DNA of 64,000 nucleotides from Streptosporangium lutulentum (GCF_030811455.1 NZ_JAUSQU010000001.1:3100001-3164000); one strand, 5' to 3'; shown: positions 1 to 8,730, numbered from the stretch's first letter. Notes: generated by a model from the sequence alone, not told the origin. Made by a program: numbers and translations.

Positions 1-189
1 TGGGCGTCACGGAGAAGCGCACCGCCGACATGCGTCCCTCGATGCGTTCCAGCAGCAGCCGTCCCGCCGTGCGCCCCATGACGGCCCCGTCTTGGTCGAC
101 GCTCGTCAGTGCGATATTGGGCAGGGCCGCGAGGAGCGTGTTGTCGTAACCGGCGATCGAAACGTCGGCGGGGATGCTGCAGAGGGCCG
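1..189 (-). pseudogene. LacI-family regulator, C-terminal region, cut by window edge
   Basis: Read on the minus strand, this segment encodes IPADVSIAGYDN, then LTSVDQ, then AGRLLLERIEG, the order seen in the C-terminal effector-binding half of LacI/GalR repressors. The rest lies beyond position 1. Upstream, the reading frame stays open for some 60 bases but no longer resembles a LacI ligand domain: the helix expected before the P-DVS motif is missing. I therefore read it as a truncated remnant, though a divergent family member cannot be excluded. Nothing indicates its ligand. Confidence 0.55.
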
Positions 190-394
190 TGATTCCACCT
201 TCTCCCTCATTCGGCGCAGGTGGCAGGCCGGGCCGTTCGGGGTAATGACAGGGCCCCCATCGTGCTTTCCGGCAGGTCAGCACGGTGTGACACTGAAACC
301 CAGTGGGCGGGCGGTGGTGCCGCAGCATGGACATGACGCGCCGCGCCCGGTCGTGACGACCCGCGCGGCCCTCAGGGTTAGGTGAGTGGCGCGG

Positions 395-691
395 TCACGG
401 CTGGGTCCTGGGCTGTTCCCGGTCTCGCGTGGAGAGGCCCGCGGCAGGGTGGGAGGCGGTCATGTCCAGCAGGAGCAGCGCGTCATGGTCGGGGGTACCG
501 GGCTCGGCCACCTCCTCACGGCGCAGTCCCGGGGTCCGGCGCAGACCGGTTCCGACGGTGAGGCCCACCTGGCCGGGGCTGGTCTGGGTACGGCGGGCGT
601 ACAGGAAACGACCCAGCTCCGGGCCGCTTGCGTCAGAGGCGTGCCGATGTGCCATATCTCCGGTGTCACACCGCGCTGACCTGCGCGGCAT
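395..691 (-). pseudogene. MmyB-type XRE regulator, N-terminal fragment
   Basis: The frame contains ELGRFLYARRTQTSPGQVGL followed by LRRTPGLRREEVA, the hallmark N-terminus of MmyB-like helix-turn-helix regulators. After RREEVA the expected helix (LAGVS.DYY.RLE) is replaced by unrelated residues, and the large PAS-like C-terminal domain (about 180 residues) is absent. The gene is about a third of normal length and points away from the aldo/keto reductase at 914. MmyB-type regulators often sit divergent from short-chain or aldo/keto reductases, so it was probably the former regulator of that gene. It is likely no longer functional. Confidence 0.6.
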
Positions 692-816
692 TCATCTGAG
701 GGGCCCTGCCATTACCCCGAACCACCCGGCCTGTCACCGCGACCGCCGCGAGAGCAGACTGAATGGGCGAGGACGAACGGCAGGCGAGCCCTCAACCTAC
801 TGATGTCACGCGAGTA

Positions 817-831
817 ATTACCCTACGTAAT
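817..831. promoter_or_regulatory. Inverted repeat upstream of the aldo/keto reductase
   Basis: ATTAC-CCTAC-GTAAT is a perfect 5-bp inverted repeat with a 5-bp spacer in an AT-rich stretch of the leader of the reductase at 914. It is a plausible operator for the divergent regulator remnant. No binding protein can be assigned from sequence alone. Confidence 0.35.
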
Positions 832-913
832 AATGGCAATGAGCGACAGACCGGGCATATCACCCTAATGTCGCGCTACGCCCGACAGATCATCTGCACA
901 AGGAGATAACGGC

Positions 914-1891
914 ATGCGATACATCAAGCTGCGCGACCTGGAGGTTTCCCGGATCGGACTGGGCGCGATGGGCATGTCGCACGGCTACACCGGCGCCGGC
1001 ACCGACGAGGCGGAATCCATCCGCACCGTCCACCGGGCCCTGGAGCTAGGCGTCACCTTGATCGACACAGCCGAGATCTACGGCCCCTACACCAACGAGG
1101 AACTTCTCGGCCGGGCCTTGAAGGGGCACCGTGACCAGGTGGTGCTGGCGACGAAATTCGGCTTGATCGCACACGCCGGCGCGGGCCCCTGGAATCTGGA
1201 CAGCAGTCCGAACAACATCCGCACCTCGGTCGAAGGCTCACTGAAGCGGTTGGGCACCGACCACATCGACCTGTACTACCAGCACCGGGTCGACCCGGAC
1301 ACACCCATCGAGGAGACCGTCGGCGTCCTGTCCGAGCTGGTCGAGCAGGGCAAGATCCGCACGATCGGCCTGTCGGAGGCCGGACCCGAGACCATCCGCC
1401 GCGCCCACGCCGTCCACCCGATCACCGCGGTCCAGTCGGAATACTCCCTATGGACCCGGGGCCTGGAGGAGCGGGTGCTGCCGCTGCTGCGCGAGCTGCG
1501 CATCGGGCTGGTGCCCTTCTCACCGCTGGGCCGCGGTTTCCTCACCGGGAAGATCCGCTCCACCGAAGGCTTCGCCGAAGACGACTTCCGCCACGACAAC
1601 CCGCGCTTCACCGGTGAGAACTTCCAGCGCAACCTGCGTATCGCCGACGAGGTCCAAACCGTCGCCGCCGAGGCCGGCGCCACCCCGGCCCAGGTCGCCC
1701 TCGCGTGGTTGCTGGCCCAAGGCGACGACATCGCCCCCATCCCCGGCACCAAGCGCGTCAGCCGCGTTGAGGAGAACACCGCCGCCGACGCCGTCCAGCT
1801 GACCGATGAACAACTCGCCAAGCTCGCCGGCCTGCCCCCGGCCTCCGGTGACACCCACACCGAGGCCGCCCTGCGCATGCTGGAGCGCTGA
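914..1891 (+). CDS. Aldo/keto reductase
   Basis: NADPH-dependent cytosolic oxidoreductase of the aldo/keto reductase superfamily, 325 residues, normal length for the YakC/Tas-like group. The TIM-barrel catalytic tetrad is visible as Asp51, Tyr56, Lys81 and His124, within LIDTAEIYG, LATKFG and YYQHR. The start is supported by AAGGAG eight bases upstream of ATG 914. The C-terminal cofactor region includes IPGTKR. It lies between a broken MmyB-type regulator and a broken second aldo/keto reductase. Substrate is unknown; quinones, aldehydes or steroids are all possible for this family. Confidence 0.9.
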   Translation: MRYIKLRDLEVSRIGLGAMGMSHGYTGAGTDEAESIRTVHRALELGVTLIDTAEIYGPYTNEELLGRALKGHRDQVVLATKFGLIAHAGAGPWNLDSSPNNIRTSVEGSLKRLGTDHIDLYYQHRVDPDTPIEETVGVLSELVEQGKIRTIGLSEAGPETIRRAHAVHPITAVQSEYSLWTRGLEERVLPLLRELRIGLVPFSPLGRGFLTGKIRSTEGFAEDDFRHDNPRFTGENFQRNLRIADEVQTVAAEAGATPAQVALAWLLAQGDDIAPIPGTKRVSRVEENTAADAVQLTDEQLAKLAGLPPASGDTHTEAALRMLER

Positions 1892-1955
1892 CCCACGTCA
1901 CAGGCCCGAGCCCCGTCCGTGCCATCCTCACCACCCCCCACGAAAAGGGCAACCC

Positions 1956-2264
1956 ATGCAGAGCGTCACCTTGGACAACGGCCTGGAGATGCCCCTCCTG
2001 GGTTTCGGCGTCTTCCAGATCCCGCCGGATGAGACCGAGCCGTCACCGACGCGCCGGCCTCCGCCGGCTCATCCAGCGGCAGATCGCGGTGACGTCACGT
2101 CGGCCGACGCCGGCCGGATGGCCGACGACCTCGATGTCTTCGGCTTCGAGCTCACCGACGACCAGATGGCCCGCATCGCCGCCCCGGACACCGGGTCCTC
2201 GCTGGACTTCGACCACCGCGACCCCGCCATCGCCGGCCGGCTCGGCACCAGACGCGTCGACTGA
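1956..2264 (+). pseudogene. Aldo/keto reductase (AKR5-like) with internal deletion
   Basis: The frame opens with the normal N-terminus of a 2,5-diketo-gluconate-reductase-like enzyme (VTLDNGLEMPLLGFGVFQIP) and ends with its normal C-terminus (DDLDVFGFELTDDQMARIA, then FDHRDP). About 170 central residues, including the Asp-Tyr-Lys-His tetrad, are gone, replaced by a proline-rich join. The remaining 102 codons are one open frame, so the deletion happens to preserve a readable product, but it cannot be an active enzyme. It follows an intact reductase by 64 bases. Confidence 0.75.
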
Positions 2265-2274
2265 CCGCGCCGAG

Positions 2275-2997
2275 ATGGGACACACGCCGTCCGCCGCGCC
2301 GGGGCGACGCTCGCTCCTTCGCGGCGCACTCATCACAGGAACGGCCGTGATCACCGGCATGCAGGTGAGCGGTTGCTCCGCGCTCTCGCCGCGTCCGGCC
2401 ACGCAACACCGGGTCCCGCCCTCACCATCGGGCAGGGCCGTTCTCCTGGCCGATTTCTCCCGGGCGGGCGAGAACTACCACTACGGTGGGCGCACTCGCC
2501 TCACGGTCGGCAACACCGAAGTGCTGGCTCGGATGATCAGCAGGCACATCGAATGCGATGTGCACCGCATCCTGCCTGCCGATCCCTACCCCGATGGCTA
2601 CTCCCCGACCGTCGAGCGCAACGTCCGCGAGCAGAACGCCGACGCCCGTCCAGCCGTCGACGGCCCTTCGCCGTCGATGGATCGCTACGACACGGTGCTG
2701 CTGGGCAGCCCCATCTGGAACGTCCGCGCACCCATGATCATGTCGACGTTCACCGAGGGACTCGACTTCCGCGGCAAGACCGTCATCCCTTTCACCACCC
2801 ACGCGATGAGCGGGCTGGGAACCACGGCACGCGGCTACGCCGCCTCATGCCCTGGCGCGATCTTCGCCGAAGGCCTCGCCGTCCGCGGCGAGCAGGTCAA
2901 CGACGCCGACGCCGACGTCCAAGCATGGCTGGGGCGCCTCGGCCTTCTCCCCCTATCGCCCGGCCCCACCCGCCCACCGGCAAGCAACCCCGGGTAA
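2275..2997 (+). CDS. Flavodoxin-like lipoprotein
   Basis: A 240-residue protein with an N-terminal export region: GRRSLLRG followed by a hydrophobic stretch and the lipobox VSGC near residue 32, suggesting a Tat- or Sec-exported lipoprotein. The mature part has the flavodoxin fold: LLADFSRAGENYHYGG is the phosphate-binding loop, YDTVLLGSPIWN the mid-domain flavin loop, and IPFTTHAMSGLG the third loop. It probably binds FMN and acts as a quinone or nitro reductase outside the membrane. ATG 2275 is preferred because it gives a complete signal sequence. It overlaps nothing and follows the deleted reductase by 10 bases. Confidence 0.75.
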   Translation: MGHTPSAAPGRRSLLRGALITGTAVITGMQVSGCSALSPRPATQHRVPPSPSGRAVLLADFSRAGENYHYGGRTRLTVGNTEVLARMISRHIECDVHRILPADPYPDGYSPTVERNVREQNADARPAVDGPSPSMDRYDTVLLGSPIWNVRAPMIMSTFTEGLDFRGKTVIPFTTHAMSGLGTTARGYAASCPGAIFAEGLAVRGEQVNDADADVQAWLGRLGLLPLSPGPTRPPASNPG

Positions 2998-3539
2998 CAG
3001 CCCAGAACTCCTCCGGCTACGGGGCAAAGACATCCCAGGAGCCGTCGTGCGCACGAGCACCAAGCTCCTTGATCAAAGCGAGCGACGCGGAAGGATGTCC
3101 TTCCAGAGAGTCGGCGAACTTCATGACGTCGATCGTGAGTACCGTGACCGATTCCAAAGCCTGGACAGTCGTTTCTCACGTGACCGTACCTCCGCGTTGC
3201 AGTGCCTCGCGTTCGCCGAGAACTTGGCCCGGGTATCGGATGACGAGCACCCTCTCCGACCGAGGCCCTGCAGCGGGCCATCTCGTGGTCCGCCCACCGC
3301 TCAGAACGTGGCGGGACTGTAGAGAATCGGCCGACTGCGGGAACAGCACTCTCAAGATCTTCGAAGCACACCAAGATCACCCTGCCAGGCCACACGCTCG
3401 GTCACCACCGAATTCGTGCCAGAGCCGTTTGATTGACAGACCCGATCCAGGCTGCTCCCCCTTCCTCGCACCGGTGATCAACCTGTAAATGATCACCGGC
3501 ATTCCTAGATCATTTTTAGGGCTTCTCAGCCCGGTTCGG
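2998..3539. other. Intergenic stretch without a recognisable gene
   Basis: Several overlapping frames are open here but none shows a family signature. The only stretch with protein-like composition is the minus-strand end at 3017-3124, listed separately. The segment separates the flavodoxin gene from the 3' end of the Acg-like gene, which converge. Confidence 0.4.
3017..3124 (-). CDS. Possible 35-residue peptide or gene remnant
   Basis: Minus-strand frame from ATG 3124 to TAG 3017, containing FADSLEGHPSASLALIKELG. Composition looks protein-like, and the frame extends upstream to TGA around 3170 without a better start. No ribosome site is clear. It may be the 3' tail of a lost gene. I do not recognise the family. 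Confidence 0.2.
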   Translation of the reverse strand: MKFADSLEGHPSASLALIKELGARAHDGSWDVFAP

Positions 3540-4532
3540 TCAGTGTTCTTCCAGCATGTCGGTCACCGGGCGCCGGACGCCCTTGGTGTCGTCGAAGGTG
3601 ATGCCCAGACGCATGATCATCTGAGGGTACTCCTGCGAGCACAGCTCCTGGCGCAGAAACTCCCGCAGGTGGAACATCTCCAACGCCTGGGTGTGGAAGG
3701 CCGCGCTGAGGCCGTGGGCGGAGGCGTGCAGCAGGACACGCTGCAGTGCCTGGCCGGCCGCGATCCAGTCCTGGCGGGAGTCGCCCTTCGTGGTCAGGAC
3801 CGCCACGACCCCGGTGGAGGCGGAGAAGAACTGGTCGGCGTCACTGCCCCAGGGATGGCCGTGGGCGTAGTCACGCTGGGCGAAGTGCGGGCGAGTCCGC
3901 CGGGGCTCGCGCGGGTAGCTCTCGGCCGGCACCCCGTCCTTGCGCGAGCTTCCCGGCGGCCGCGCCCAGCGGATCAGCTCCAGCGACAGCAGCCGGTTCT
4001 GAGACTGCACGTCCTGGGCGGCGCAGGTGATCGCGGCGAGCACCCGGACGGCCGGCTCGGAGCGGACCGGCGTCAGGCGCGCCCCCTCGGTGCTCGCCTC
4101 GGCCACCAGCACCTCCATGAGGCGCTCAGGAACTGGCAGCTTCGTGAAGCCGGCCCGGTGGGTGCGGCGGCGTTCGATCTCGGCATGCAGCAGCAGGGCG
4201 TCCTCGTCGGCGGCCACGGCCGCAGCCGGCCGTACCGTCGCCAGCAGGGCCGGGCGGTCGGGGTCGGGCAGCACGCGCACCCGCGGCTCATAACCGAGCG
4301 CGCGCACCGCGAGCCGCACGTTCATCAGGGCCGCACCACAGCTGATCAGCAACTCCCGGCCGGCGACGTCGCCGACCCGCAGCTTTCTGTCGCTGTCGGC
4401 ACGCAGCGCGATCTCATCACCGTCGACGACGAAGGACCATGGCTGGGTGTTGTGCACCGACGGCGCCCACCTGGCGGCCTCAACCGCCGCACGGACCACC
4501 GAGGCGATCTCCTCGGTTGCACGGACGTTCAT
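3540..4532 (-). CDS. Acg-family nitroreductase-like FMN protein
   Basis: A 330-residue protein of the Acg family (M. tuberculosis Rv2032 type): two nitroreductase-like lobes in one chain, with ARWAPSVHNTQPW near residue 25, the family's FMN-site signature. In mycobacteria these are DosR-controlled and thought to store flavin rather than reduce nitro compounds; that role is inferred here. The start at ATG 4532 has AGAGGTG just upstream, whereas a longer frame to 4628 would run into the preceding gene. Only 13 bases separate it from the CBS-BON gene upstream, so the two are very probably co-transcribed and controlled from the box at 5257. Confidence 0.85.
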   Translation of the reverse strand: MNVRATEEIASVVRAAVEAARWAPSVHNTQPWSFVVDGDEIALRADSDRKLRVGDVAGRELLISCGAALMNVRLAVRALGYEPRVRVLPDPDRPALLATVRPAAAVAADEDALLLHAEIERRRTHRAGFTKLPVPERLMEVLVAEASTEGARLTPVRSEPAVRVLAAITCAAQDVQSQNRLLSLELIRWARPPGSSRKDGVPAESYPREPRRTRPHFAQRDYAHGHPWGSDADQFFSASTGVVAVLTTKGDSRQDWIAAGQALQRVLLHASAHGLSAAFHTQALEMFHLREFLRQELCSQEYPQMIMRLGITFDDTKGVRRPVTDMLEEH

Positions 4533-4545
4533 GATTTCACCTCTG

Positions 4546-5208
4546 TCACAGGAATGGTGGAATAGGGGCCAGGTCATCGGATCGGTAGGTGAGAGCGTTT
4601 TCGACGTCGAGGATGCCCTCGATCCCACGGACCGCGGCGACCAGGCGTGCGATCTGTGAGCGGAACCCGATCTGGCCCGTCAGCGTGACCACGCCCGCTT
4701 CGATGCCGACGATCAGCTTTTCCGGGTTGATGTAGAGCTGGTTACAGACCTTGATGACCTCGCGTTCGATCTCCTCGGCCGGACGGATGAAGACCTTGAG
4801 CAGGTCGCTCTGGCAGACGGTGCCGGTGATGTGTCCAGTGGACGCGTCGATCACGGGCAGTTGCTTGATGCGGTGCTGGTGCATCAGCCGTGCCGCGTCC
4901 TGGACGGCGGTGTCCTTCGTGATGGTGATCGCGGGGGTGGTCATCACCTCTCTGGCCGTGCCGCCCGCTGCCTTGCGGTGCTCCTGACGTCTTTTGTAGC
5001 TATCGAAGACGCTGATTGAGCGCCCGCCGGAATCGGTCTCCCGGAGCAGGAGATCATCATCGGAGACCACGCCGATGGGGTGATCGTCGGCGTCGATGAC
5101 GGTGAGTGCGCCGACCTTGAAGCGCCGCATGGCGTCGACCATCTCGGTGAACGACGTCTCCGGCCGCACCGCGACCACCGTGTCGCCCATGACTTCTCCG
5201 ACCTTCAT
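4546..5208 (-). CDS. CBS-CBS-BON protein
   Basis: A 220-residue protein with two CBS motifs (residues about 5-60 and 85-145; GALTVIDADDHPIGVVSDDDL and QLPVIDASTGHITGT) followed by a BON domain (about 155-215; VGIEAGVVTLTGQI). CBS pairs bind adenine nucleotides; BON domains bind membranes or other ligands. The ATG at 5208 is chosen because AGGAGG sits six bases upstream; the frame could start nine codons earlier. First gene of a two-gene unit with the Acg-like gene. Two paralogues lie at 11805 and 16120, all inside the dormancy island. Confidence 0.85.
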   Translation of the reverse strand: MKVGEVMGDTVVAVRPETSFTEMVDAMRRFKVGALTVIDADDHPIGVVSDDDLLLRETDSGGRSISVFDSYKRRQEHRKAAGGTAREVMTTPAITITKDTAVQDAARLMHQHRIKQLPVIDASTGHITGTVCQSDLLKVFIRPAEEIEREVIKVCNQLYINPEKLIVGIEAGVVTLTGQIGFRSQIARLVAAVRGIEGILDVENALTYRSDDLAPIPPFL

Positions 5209-5256
5209 GATGAACCTCCTCACTACGACAATCACGGAGCGGTTCGGAAAGCGTCA

Positions 5257-5270
5257 CCGGCGAAAGTCCC
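5257..5270 (-). promoter_or_regulatory. DosR-like box upstream of CBS-BON/acg unit
   Basis: Minus strand GGGACTTTCGCCGG matches 10 of 14 positions of the clearest box in this window (GGGACTTTGGTCCC at 8194). Its left half is perfect, its right half degenerate. It lies about 50 bases upstream of ATG 5208, a sensible activator position. Confidence 0.5.
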
Positions 5271-5352
5271 TGATCAGGAGGACTTATGGTCTGTCCTGCT
5301 CTGGGTGAGCTGCCCTCACAAGATGAGCTTCGCCCTGCCGGTGAACCCGCGG

Positions 5353-5707
5353 TCAAAGAGAGGCCAGAGAGAAGTAGGCCTCTTCCTCCTGGTCGAAGTG
5401 CAGGAGGAGCACCGCGTGCAGGCCGTAGAGGCAGGCGCACAGATCGTCGAGCTGCTCCGGACGCACTCCGCCGTCCTCGGCGAGGGCGAGGTGGCGGCCC
5501 AGCCGGCGCACGAGCCGTTCGATCTCCGCATGCGCCCTGCTCATGGTCATCGTGACCTCGGGACCGCCGAGAATGTGCCCCATCGCCGGATACAGCCGCT
5601 GTTCCTCAGCTCGTTCGTGCGGGAGCAGGCGTTCGGTGAGAAATCCATGGACCTCCCGCAGGAGGCCGCTTCGTGAGTTGACTGCGTTCGGTTGTCTCGA
5701 TGGTCAC
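5353..5707 (-). pseudogene. Hemerythrin HHE protein, one-base frameshift
   Basis: A GTG at 5707 overlaps the TGA of the upstream stress-protein gene (GTGA), the classic sign of translational coupling, and opens TIETTERSQLTKR. The hemerythrin body (LLREVHGFLTERLLPHERAEE, then HAEIERL and HFDQEEEAYF) lies in the next frame. Removing one C near 5662 joins the frames into KRLLREVHGF and gives exactly 117 codons, normal for this di-iron oxygen-binding family. The ATG at 5583 would make only the second half. Either a recent inactivating insertion or a sequencing error. Last gene of the run that starts at 7946. Confidence 0.75.
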
Positions 5708-6519
5708 GACCGGACCACCGCCACCGGGCATGAGGCTCGCCGAAGTAGCTCCTGGCTTACCGAGCCGAGAATCTGGGCCCGGACACGGCCCAGTCCTCTG
5801 GATCCGACGGCTAGCAGCGATGCGTGGCGGCTGTGGGACAACAGGACGGCGAGCGGCGGTTCGCTGAAGGTGCTGGTGGTGACGACCGGGCTGGAATGGT
5901 TTCTGGGCAGCGCGGCCATGGCCTCGGCGACCCATTGCTGAACCTCCTGCTCGGGCCGCGGCGAGGTCTGTGCCCGCGCATGAATCGCGTGCACCGGCAA
6001 CCGGTGGATGCGGGCATGCCCGAGCGCGAACCTCAGGGCCGCCAGCGAGCCGGTGGATCCGTCCACTCCCACCACGACGGTCGCGGGACACGGCCGCGAG
6101 GCCGGCTCTGCTTGCGGAATGACGAGCACGGGGCAGAGCGCGTGGGCGGCGACGTGGGCGCTCACCGAGCCGATCAGCAGTCCAGCGACTCCGCCGAGGC
6201 CCCGGGAGCCGACCACCAGCATCTCCGCCGCCCGGCTGAGCGAGACCAACTCCGGCCCGGGGGTTCCCCGGATCAGGATCGAACGCACCTCCCGGCCGGA
6301 CAGCAGCCGCTCAGCCAGTCCCATGCCGTCGAACAGGATGCGGCCCGCGAGCCTGCGCTGCTGCTCGGTGATCACTGCCTCGCACTCAGCGCGGGGACCG
6401 TCCCAGACATGGCAGACGGTCAACTCCGCTCGTCGCGCCCTGCACTCCCTCGCCGCCCACTCGATGGCGCTGCGACTGTGTGGCGATCCGTCGAACGCGA
6501 CGATGATCTCTCGTCTCAT
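5704..6519 (-). CDS. Universal stress protein, tandem UspA domains
   Basis: A 271-residue protein with two UspA domains. Each starts with a Walker-like segment (IIVAFDGSPHSRSAIEWA; VVVGVDGSTGSLAALRFA) and ends with the ATP-binding motif G-2x-G-9x-G-S (VVGSRGLGGVAGLLIGSVS; VGSRGLGRVRAQILGSVS). It is the size of the DosR-regulated tandem stress proteins of mycobacteria, which bind ATP and influence persistence. ATG 6519 keeps the first strand at the N-terminus; a GTG four codons earlier is possible. It lies 79 bases after the CBS gene and is coupled to the hemerythrin gene downstream. Confidence 0.88.
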   Translation of the reverse strand: MRREIIVAFDGSPHSRSAIEWAARECRARRAELTVCHVWDGPRAECEAVITEQQRRLAGRILFDGMGLAERLLSGREVRSILIRGTPGPELVSLSRAAEMLVVGSRGLGGVAGLLIGSVSAHVAAHALCPVLVIPQAEPASRPCPATVVVGVDGSTGSLAALRFALGHARIHRLPVHAIHARAQTSPRPEQEVQQWVAEAMAALPRNHSSPVVTTSTFSEPPLAVLLSHSRHASLLAVGSRGLGRVRAQILGSVSQELLRRASCPVAVVRS

Positions 6520-6598
6520 GGGCACACCCACTCAGGTGCGATCGTTACGTCGCATCGAAGGTCGGTAAGGGGAGTGAATCGGCGAAATGAGCTCTGCG

Positions 6599-7081
6599 TC
6601 ATCCCACGGGGGCGTGGGACGGCAGTACCGGGACCAGCCGGAACATCCCCGTCATCAGCTTCGGCGGCTCCTTGTCCTCGGTGATGCGGCCGGCCACGAC
6701 CCGCAGCACGTCGGTGACGGTCATCATCCCCATCAGCTTCCTGTCCTCCCCTAGGACCCCGATCGCGTCGACACCGGCGTCGATCATGGCTGCCGCGGCG
6801 TTGGCCAGGGGCGTGCCGGGAGTGGTGTGCGGACAACGGCGATCGGCCAGCAACGCGTGGATTTGCATGCGTGACTGCTCGATCGGGCCACCGGACCAGT
6901 GGGCGGTGAGGTCTTCGCGGGTCACCACCCCGCGCAGGCAGCCATGTTTGTCGACGACCGGCAGGTGGTGGATACCCGCGCGGCGCATGATCTCCCAGGC
7001 CAGGAGCGGAGATTCGTCGTCTTCGACGACGACCAGCGTCCGGCTCATCACCTGCGCCACCGTGACGTTATGTGGATCCAT
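6599..7081 (-). CDS. Two-CBS-domain protein
   Basis: A 160-residue stand-alone CBS pair: residues about 8-62 (AQVMSRTLVVVEDDESPL, HHLPVVDKHGCLRGVVT) and 78-135 (VDAIGVLGEDRKLMGMMTVT). It probably senses adenine nucleotides. ATG 7081 follows GGAGG with a four-base spacer. It overlaps the end of the stress-protein gene at 7068 by 14 bases, so the two are translationally coupled. Resembles the small DosR-controlled CBS protein (hypoxic response protein 1 type) in size and setting, but this equivalence is inferred. Confidence 0.82.
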   Translation of the reverse strand: MDPHNVTVAQVMSRTLVVVEDDESPLLAWEIMRRAGIHHLPVVDKHGCLRGVVTREDLTAHWSGGPIEQSRMQIHALLADRRCPHTTPGTPLANAAAAMIDAGVDAIGVLGEDRKLMGMMTVTDVLRVVAGRITEDKEPPKLMTGMFRLVPVLPSHAPVG

Positions 7082-7946
7082 CACACCTCCCCCACGGCGG
7101 CACCACCGCGACGGAGCAGCGAGCGTGGTGCAAGATCCCGTGGCTGACCGAGCCCAGCATGGCCGAGCCGAACCTTCCCAGCCCTCGGGAGCCGACGACG
7201 ACCAGGTCCGCGGCGGCCGAGGCCTTGCAGATGACGTCGACCGGGTGCCCGCAGACCACCGTCTGCTCGACCTCGACCTTCGGATACTTCTCCCACCAGG
7301 CAGTAAGCGTGTCCGTGGAAACGCGCCGCTCGGCGGCCCGGATGTCCTCGATCAGCGACGTGTAGACGAAGGCGCCCGGTCCTACGACGGGCATCTGCCA
7401 GGTGTGGATCGCGTGCAGCTTGCTCTGGCGGCGGGAGGCTTCCTCGAAGGCGTACGCCAGCGCCGCCTCCGAGTGGGCCGAGCCGTCGAAACCCACGACG
7501 ATCTGACCGCGGGTCTGCTCCGATGCGCCCCTGACGACCACGACCGGAGTGGCCACCTGCCCGGCCAGAGCCAAAGACACCGATCCAAGCAGCAACCCGG
7601 TGAATCCGCCCAGCCCGCGGCTGCCCACCACAACCTGTTCGGCGTCCTCGGCCTCACCTCGCAGGACCTCCGCCACCCGGCCCGCCTCCAGCACGGTATC
7701 CACCTCCAGATGCGGGGCGCGCCCACGCGCCAGCTCGGCCGCGCTCTCCAGCACGCTCTGGCCGTATTCGGTGATGGAGTCACGAAACCCCGGCGGAGTC
7801 TGCAGCGGGATATCACCGGTCCACGGCTCACACACATGAACGATCTTCAGCGCGCACCCGCGCCGCACCGCGTCATCGGCGGCCCACTCGACCGCGTCAT
7901 CGGCGGGAGACGAGCCGTCCGCGCCCACCACTACCTGCGCTGTCAT
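7068..7946 (-). CDS. Universal stress protein, tandem UspA domains
   Basis: A 292-residue tandem UspA protein. ATP motifs are VVGSRGLGGFTGLLLGSVS in domain 1 and VVGSRGLGRFGSAMLGSVS in domain 2; both domains open with V-G-D/F-DGS. ATG 7946 has GGAGG five bases upstream. It heads the run stress protein, CBS protein, stress protein, hemerythrin, read leftwards. A DosR-like box lies about 80 bases upstream at 8023. It is divergent from the pyridoxamine-oxidase-like gene at 8264, so the intergenic region carries both promoters. Confidence 0.88.
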   Translation of the reverse strand: MTAQVVVGADGSSPADDAVEWAADDAVRRGCALKIVHVCEPWTGDIPLQTPPGFRDSITEYGQSVLESAAELARGRAPHLEVDTVLEAGRVAEVLRGEAEDAEQVVVGSRGLGGFTGLLLGSVSLALAGQVATPVVVVRGASEQTRGQIVVGFDGSAHSEAALAYAFEEASRRQSKLHAIHTWQMPVVGPGAFVYTSLIEDIRAAERRVSTDTLTAWWEKYPKVEVEQTVVCGHPVDVICKASAAADLVVVGSRGLGRFGSAMLGSVSHGILHHARCSVAVVPPWGRCDGST

Positions 7947-8022
7947 ATCGACCTCCTCGGGTTCTCCTTCCATTCGACCGGTCACCGGCGTTTTCCGCAG
8001 CGGCCGAAAGGCCCATGGGGCA

Positions 8023-8036
8023 GGGACTTCCGGCCC
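8023..8036. promoter_or_regulatory. DosR-like box for the stress-protein operon
   Basis: GGGACTTCCGGCCC matches 11 of 14 positions of the reference box at 8194. It sits about 77 bases upstream of ATG 7946, on the side of the leftward stress-protein operon. Confidence 0.55.
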
Positions 8037-8193
8037 CTACCGCCAGCCCGTCGCCCGCACCGGCGAGCGATTGACCCGGCTTTCCCACCGGGTCCGCGGT
8101 GAGATCCAGACTGCGTCGGCGGCTGCCGCCCTTCGCACGCGAATGTCCGATTAATGCCGACTCAGCGGCATCGGGACGAATGATGTCGCCGTC

Positions 8194-8207
8194 GGGACTT
8201 TGGTCCC
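8194..8207. promoter_or_regulatory. Best DosR-like box
   Basis: GGGACTTTGGTCCC is a near-perfect inverted repeat (GGGAC/GTCCC). It matches most of the published mycobacterial DosR consensus core GGGACTWWAGTCCC; only the base before the right arm differs. It lies 57 bases upstream of ATG 8264. It serves here as the reference for weaker copies in the window. Confidence 0.75.
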
Positions 8208-8263
8208 TAGCGGAACATGCGGGGGAAGATGCCACGGTGGATCTATGAAACACGGAGAGTGCG

Positions 8264-8698
8264 ATGAATGAGCGAGAACTGCGGCGCCTCTCTCGGGAGG
8301 AGTCCCTCCGCCTGCTCTCCGACGTGGCGATGGGGCGGGTGGTGTTCACCATGCACGCGCTCCCCGCGATCCAGCCGGTCAACCACGTCATCGACGGCGG
8401 AGACATCATCATCCGCACTCACCTGGGCGCGGCCATCACCATGGCGGTCGACGGCCATGACGCGGTGGTCGCCTACGAAGCGGACGCGATCGACCCGGAC
8501 GACCATCTCGGTTGGAGTGTGATCATCGTCGGAATGGCCCGCCTGATCCATGATGAGGGGGATATCACCCGATATCGTCGGCTGTTGCGTCCGTGGGTGT
8601 CCGGCACGACAGATCACCTGATTCGTATCCGGCCCGAACTCGTCACCGGGTCCCGGCTGGTGATCTTCAGCCGGGCGGTGGGGCCGAAGGACCCCTGA
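8264..8698 (+). CDS. Pyridoxamine 5'-phosphate oxidase-fold protein
   Basis: A 144-residue single-domain protein of the split-barrel flavin-binding family. Typical elements: LRRLSREESLRLLSDVAMGR at the N-terminus, VVFTMHALPAIQPVNHVIDG and DIIIRTHLG in the barrel, and WSVIIVGMARLI near residue 85. Such proteins bind FMN, F420 or heme; which one cannot be told. Small members are common in DosR-type regulons. The ATG follows a weak GGAGAG. The strongest DosR-like box of the window is directly upstream. Confidence 0.85.
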   Translation: MNERELRRLSREESLRLLSDVAMGRVVFTMHALPAIQPVNHVIDGGDIIIRTHLGAAITMAVDGHDAVVAYEADAIDPDDHLGWSVIIVGMARLIHDEGDITRYRRLLRPWVSGTTDHLIRIRPELVTGSRLVIFSRAVGPKDP

Positions 8699-8730
8699 CA
8701 TGGCGTCGAGCGTCGGGAAAAGCCTGCATC

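Noticed and set aside
3489..4565. 358-codon plus-strand frame
   Set aside because: Exact antisense of the Acg-like gene, which has a clear ribosome site, family motifs and operon context.
5583..5583. ATG as the true start of the hemerythrin
   Set aside because: It would delete the first helices with required His residues; the GTGA overlap at 5707 plus a one-base slip explains the full family length.
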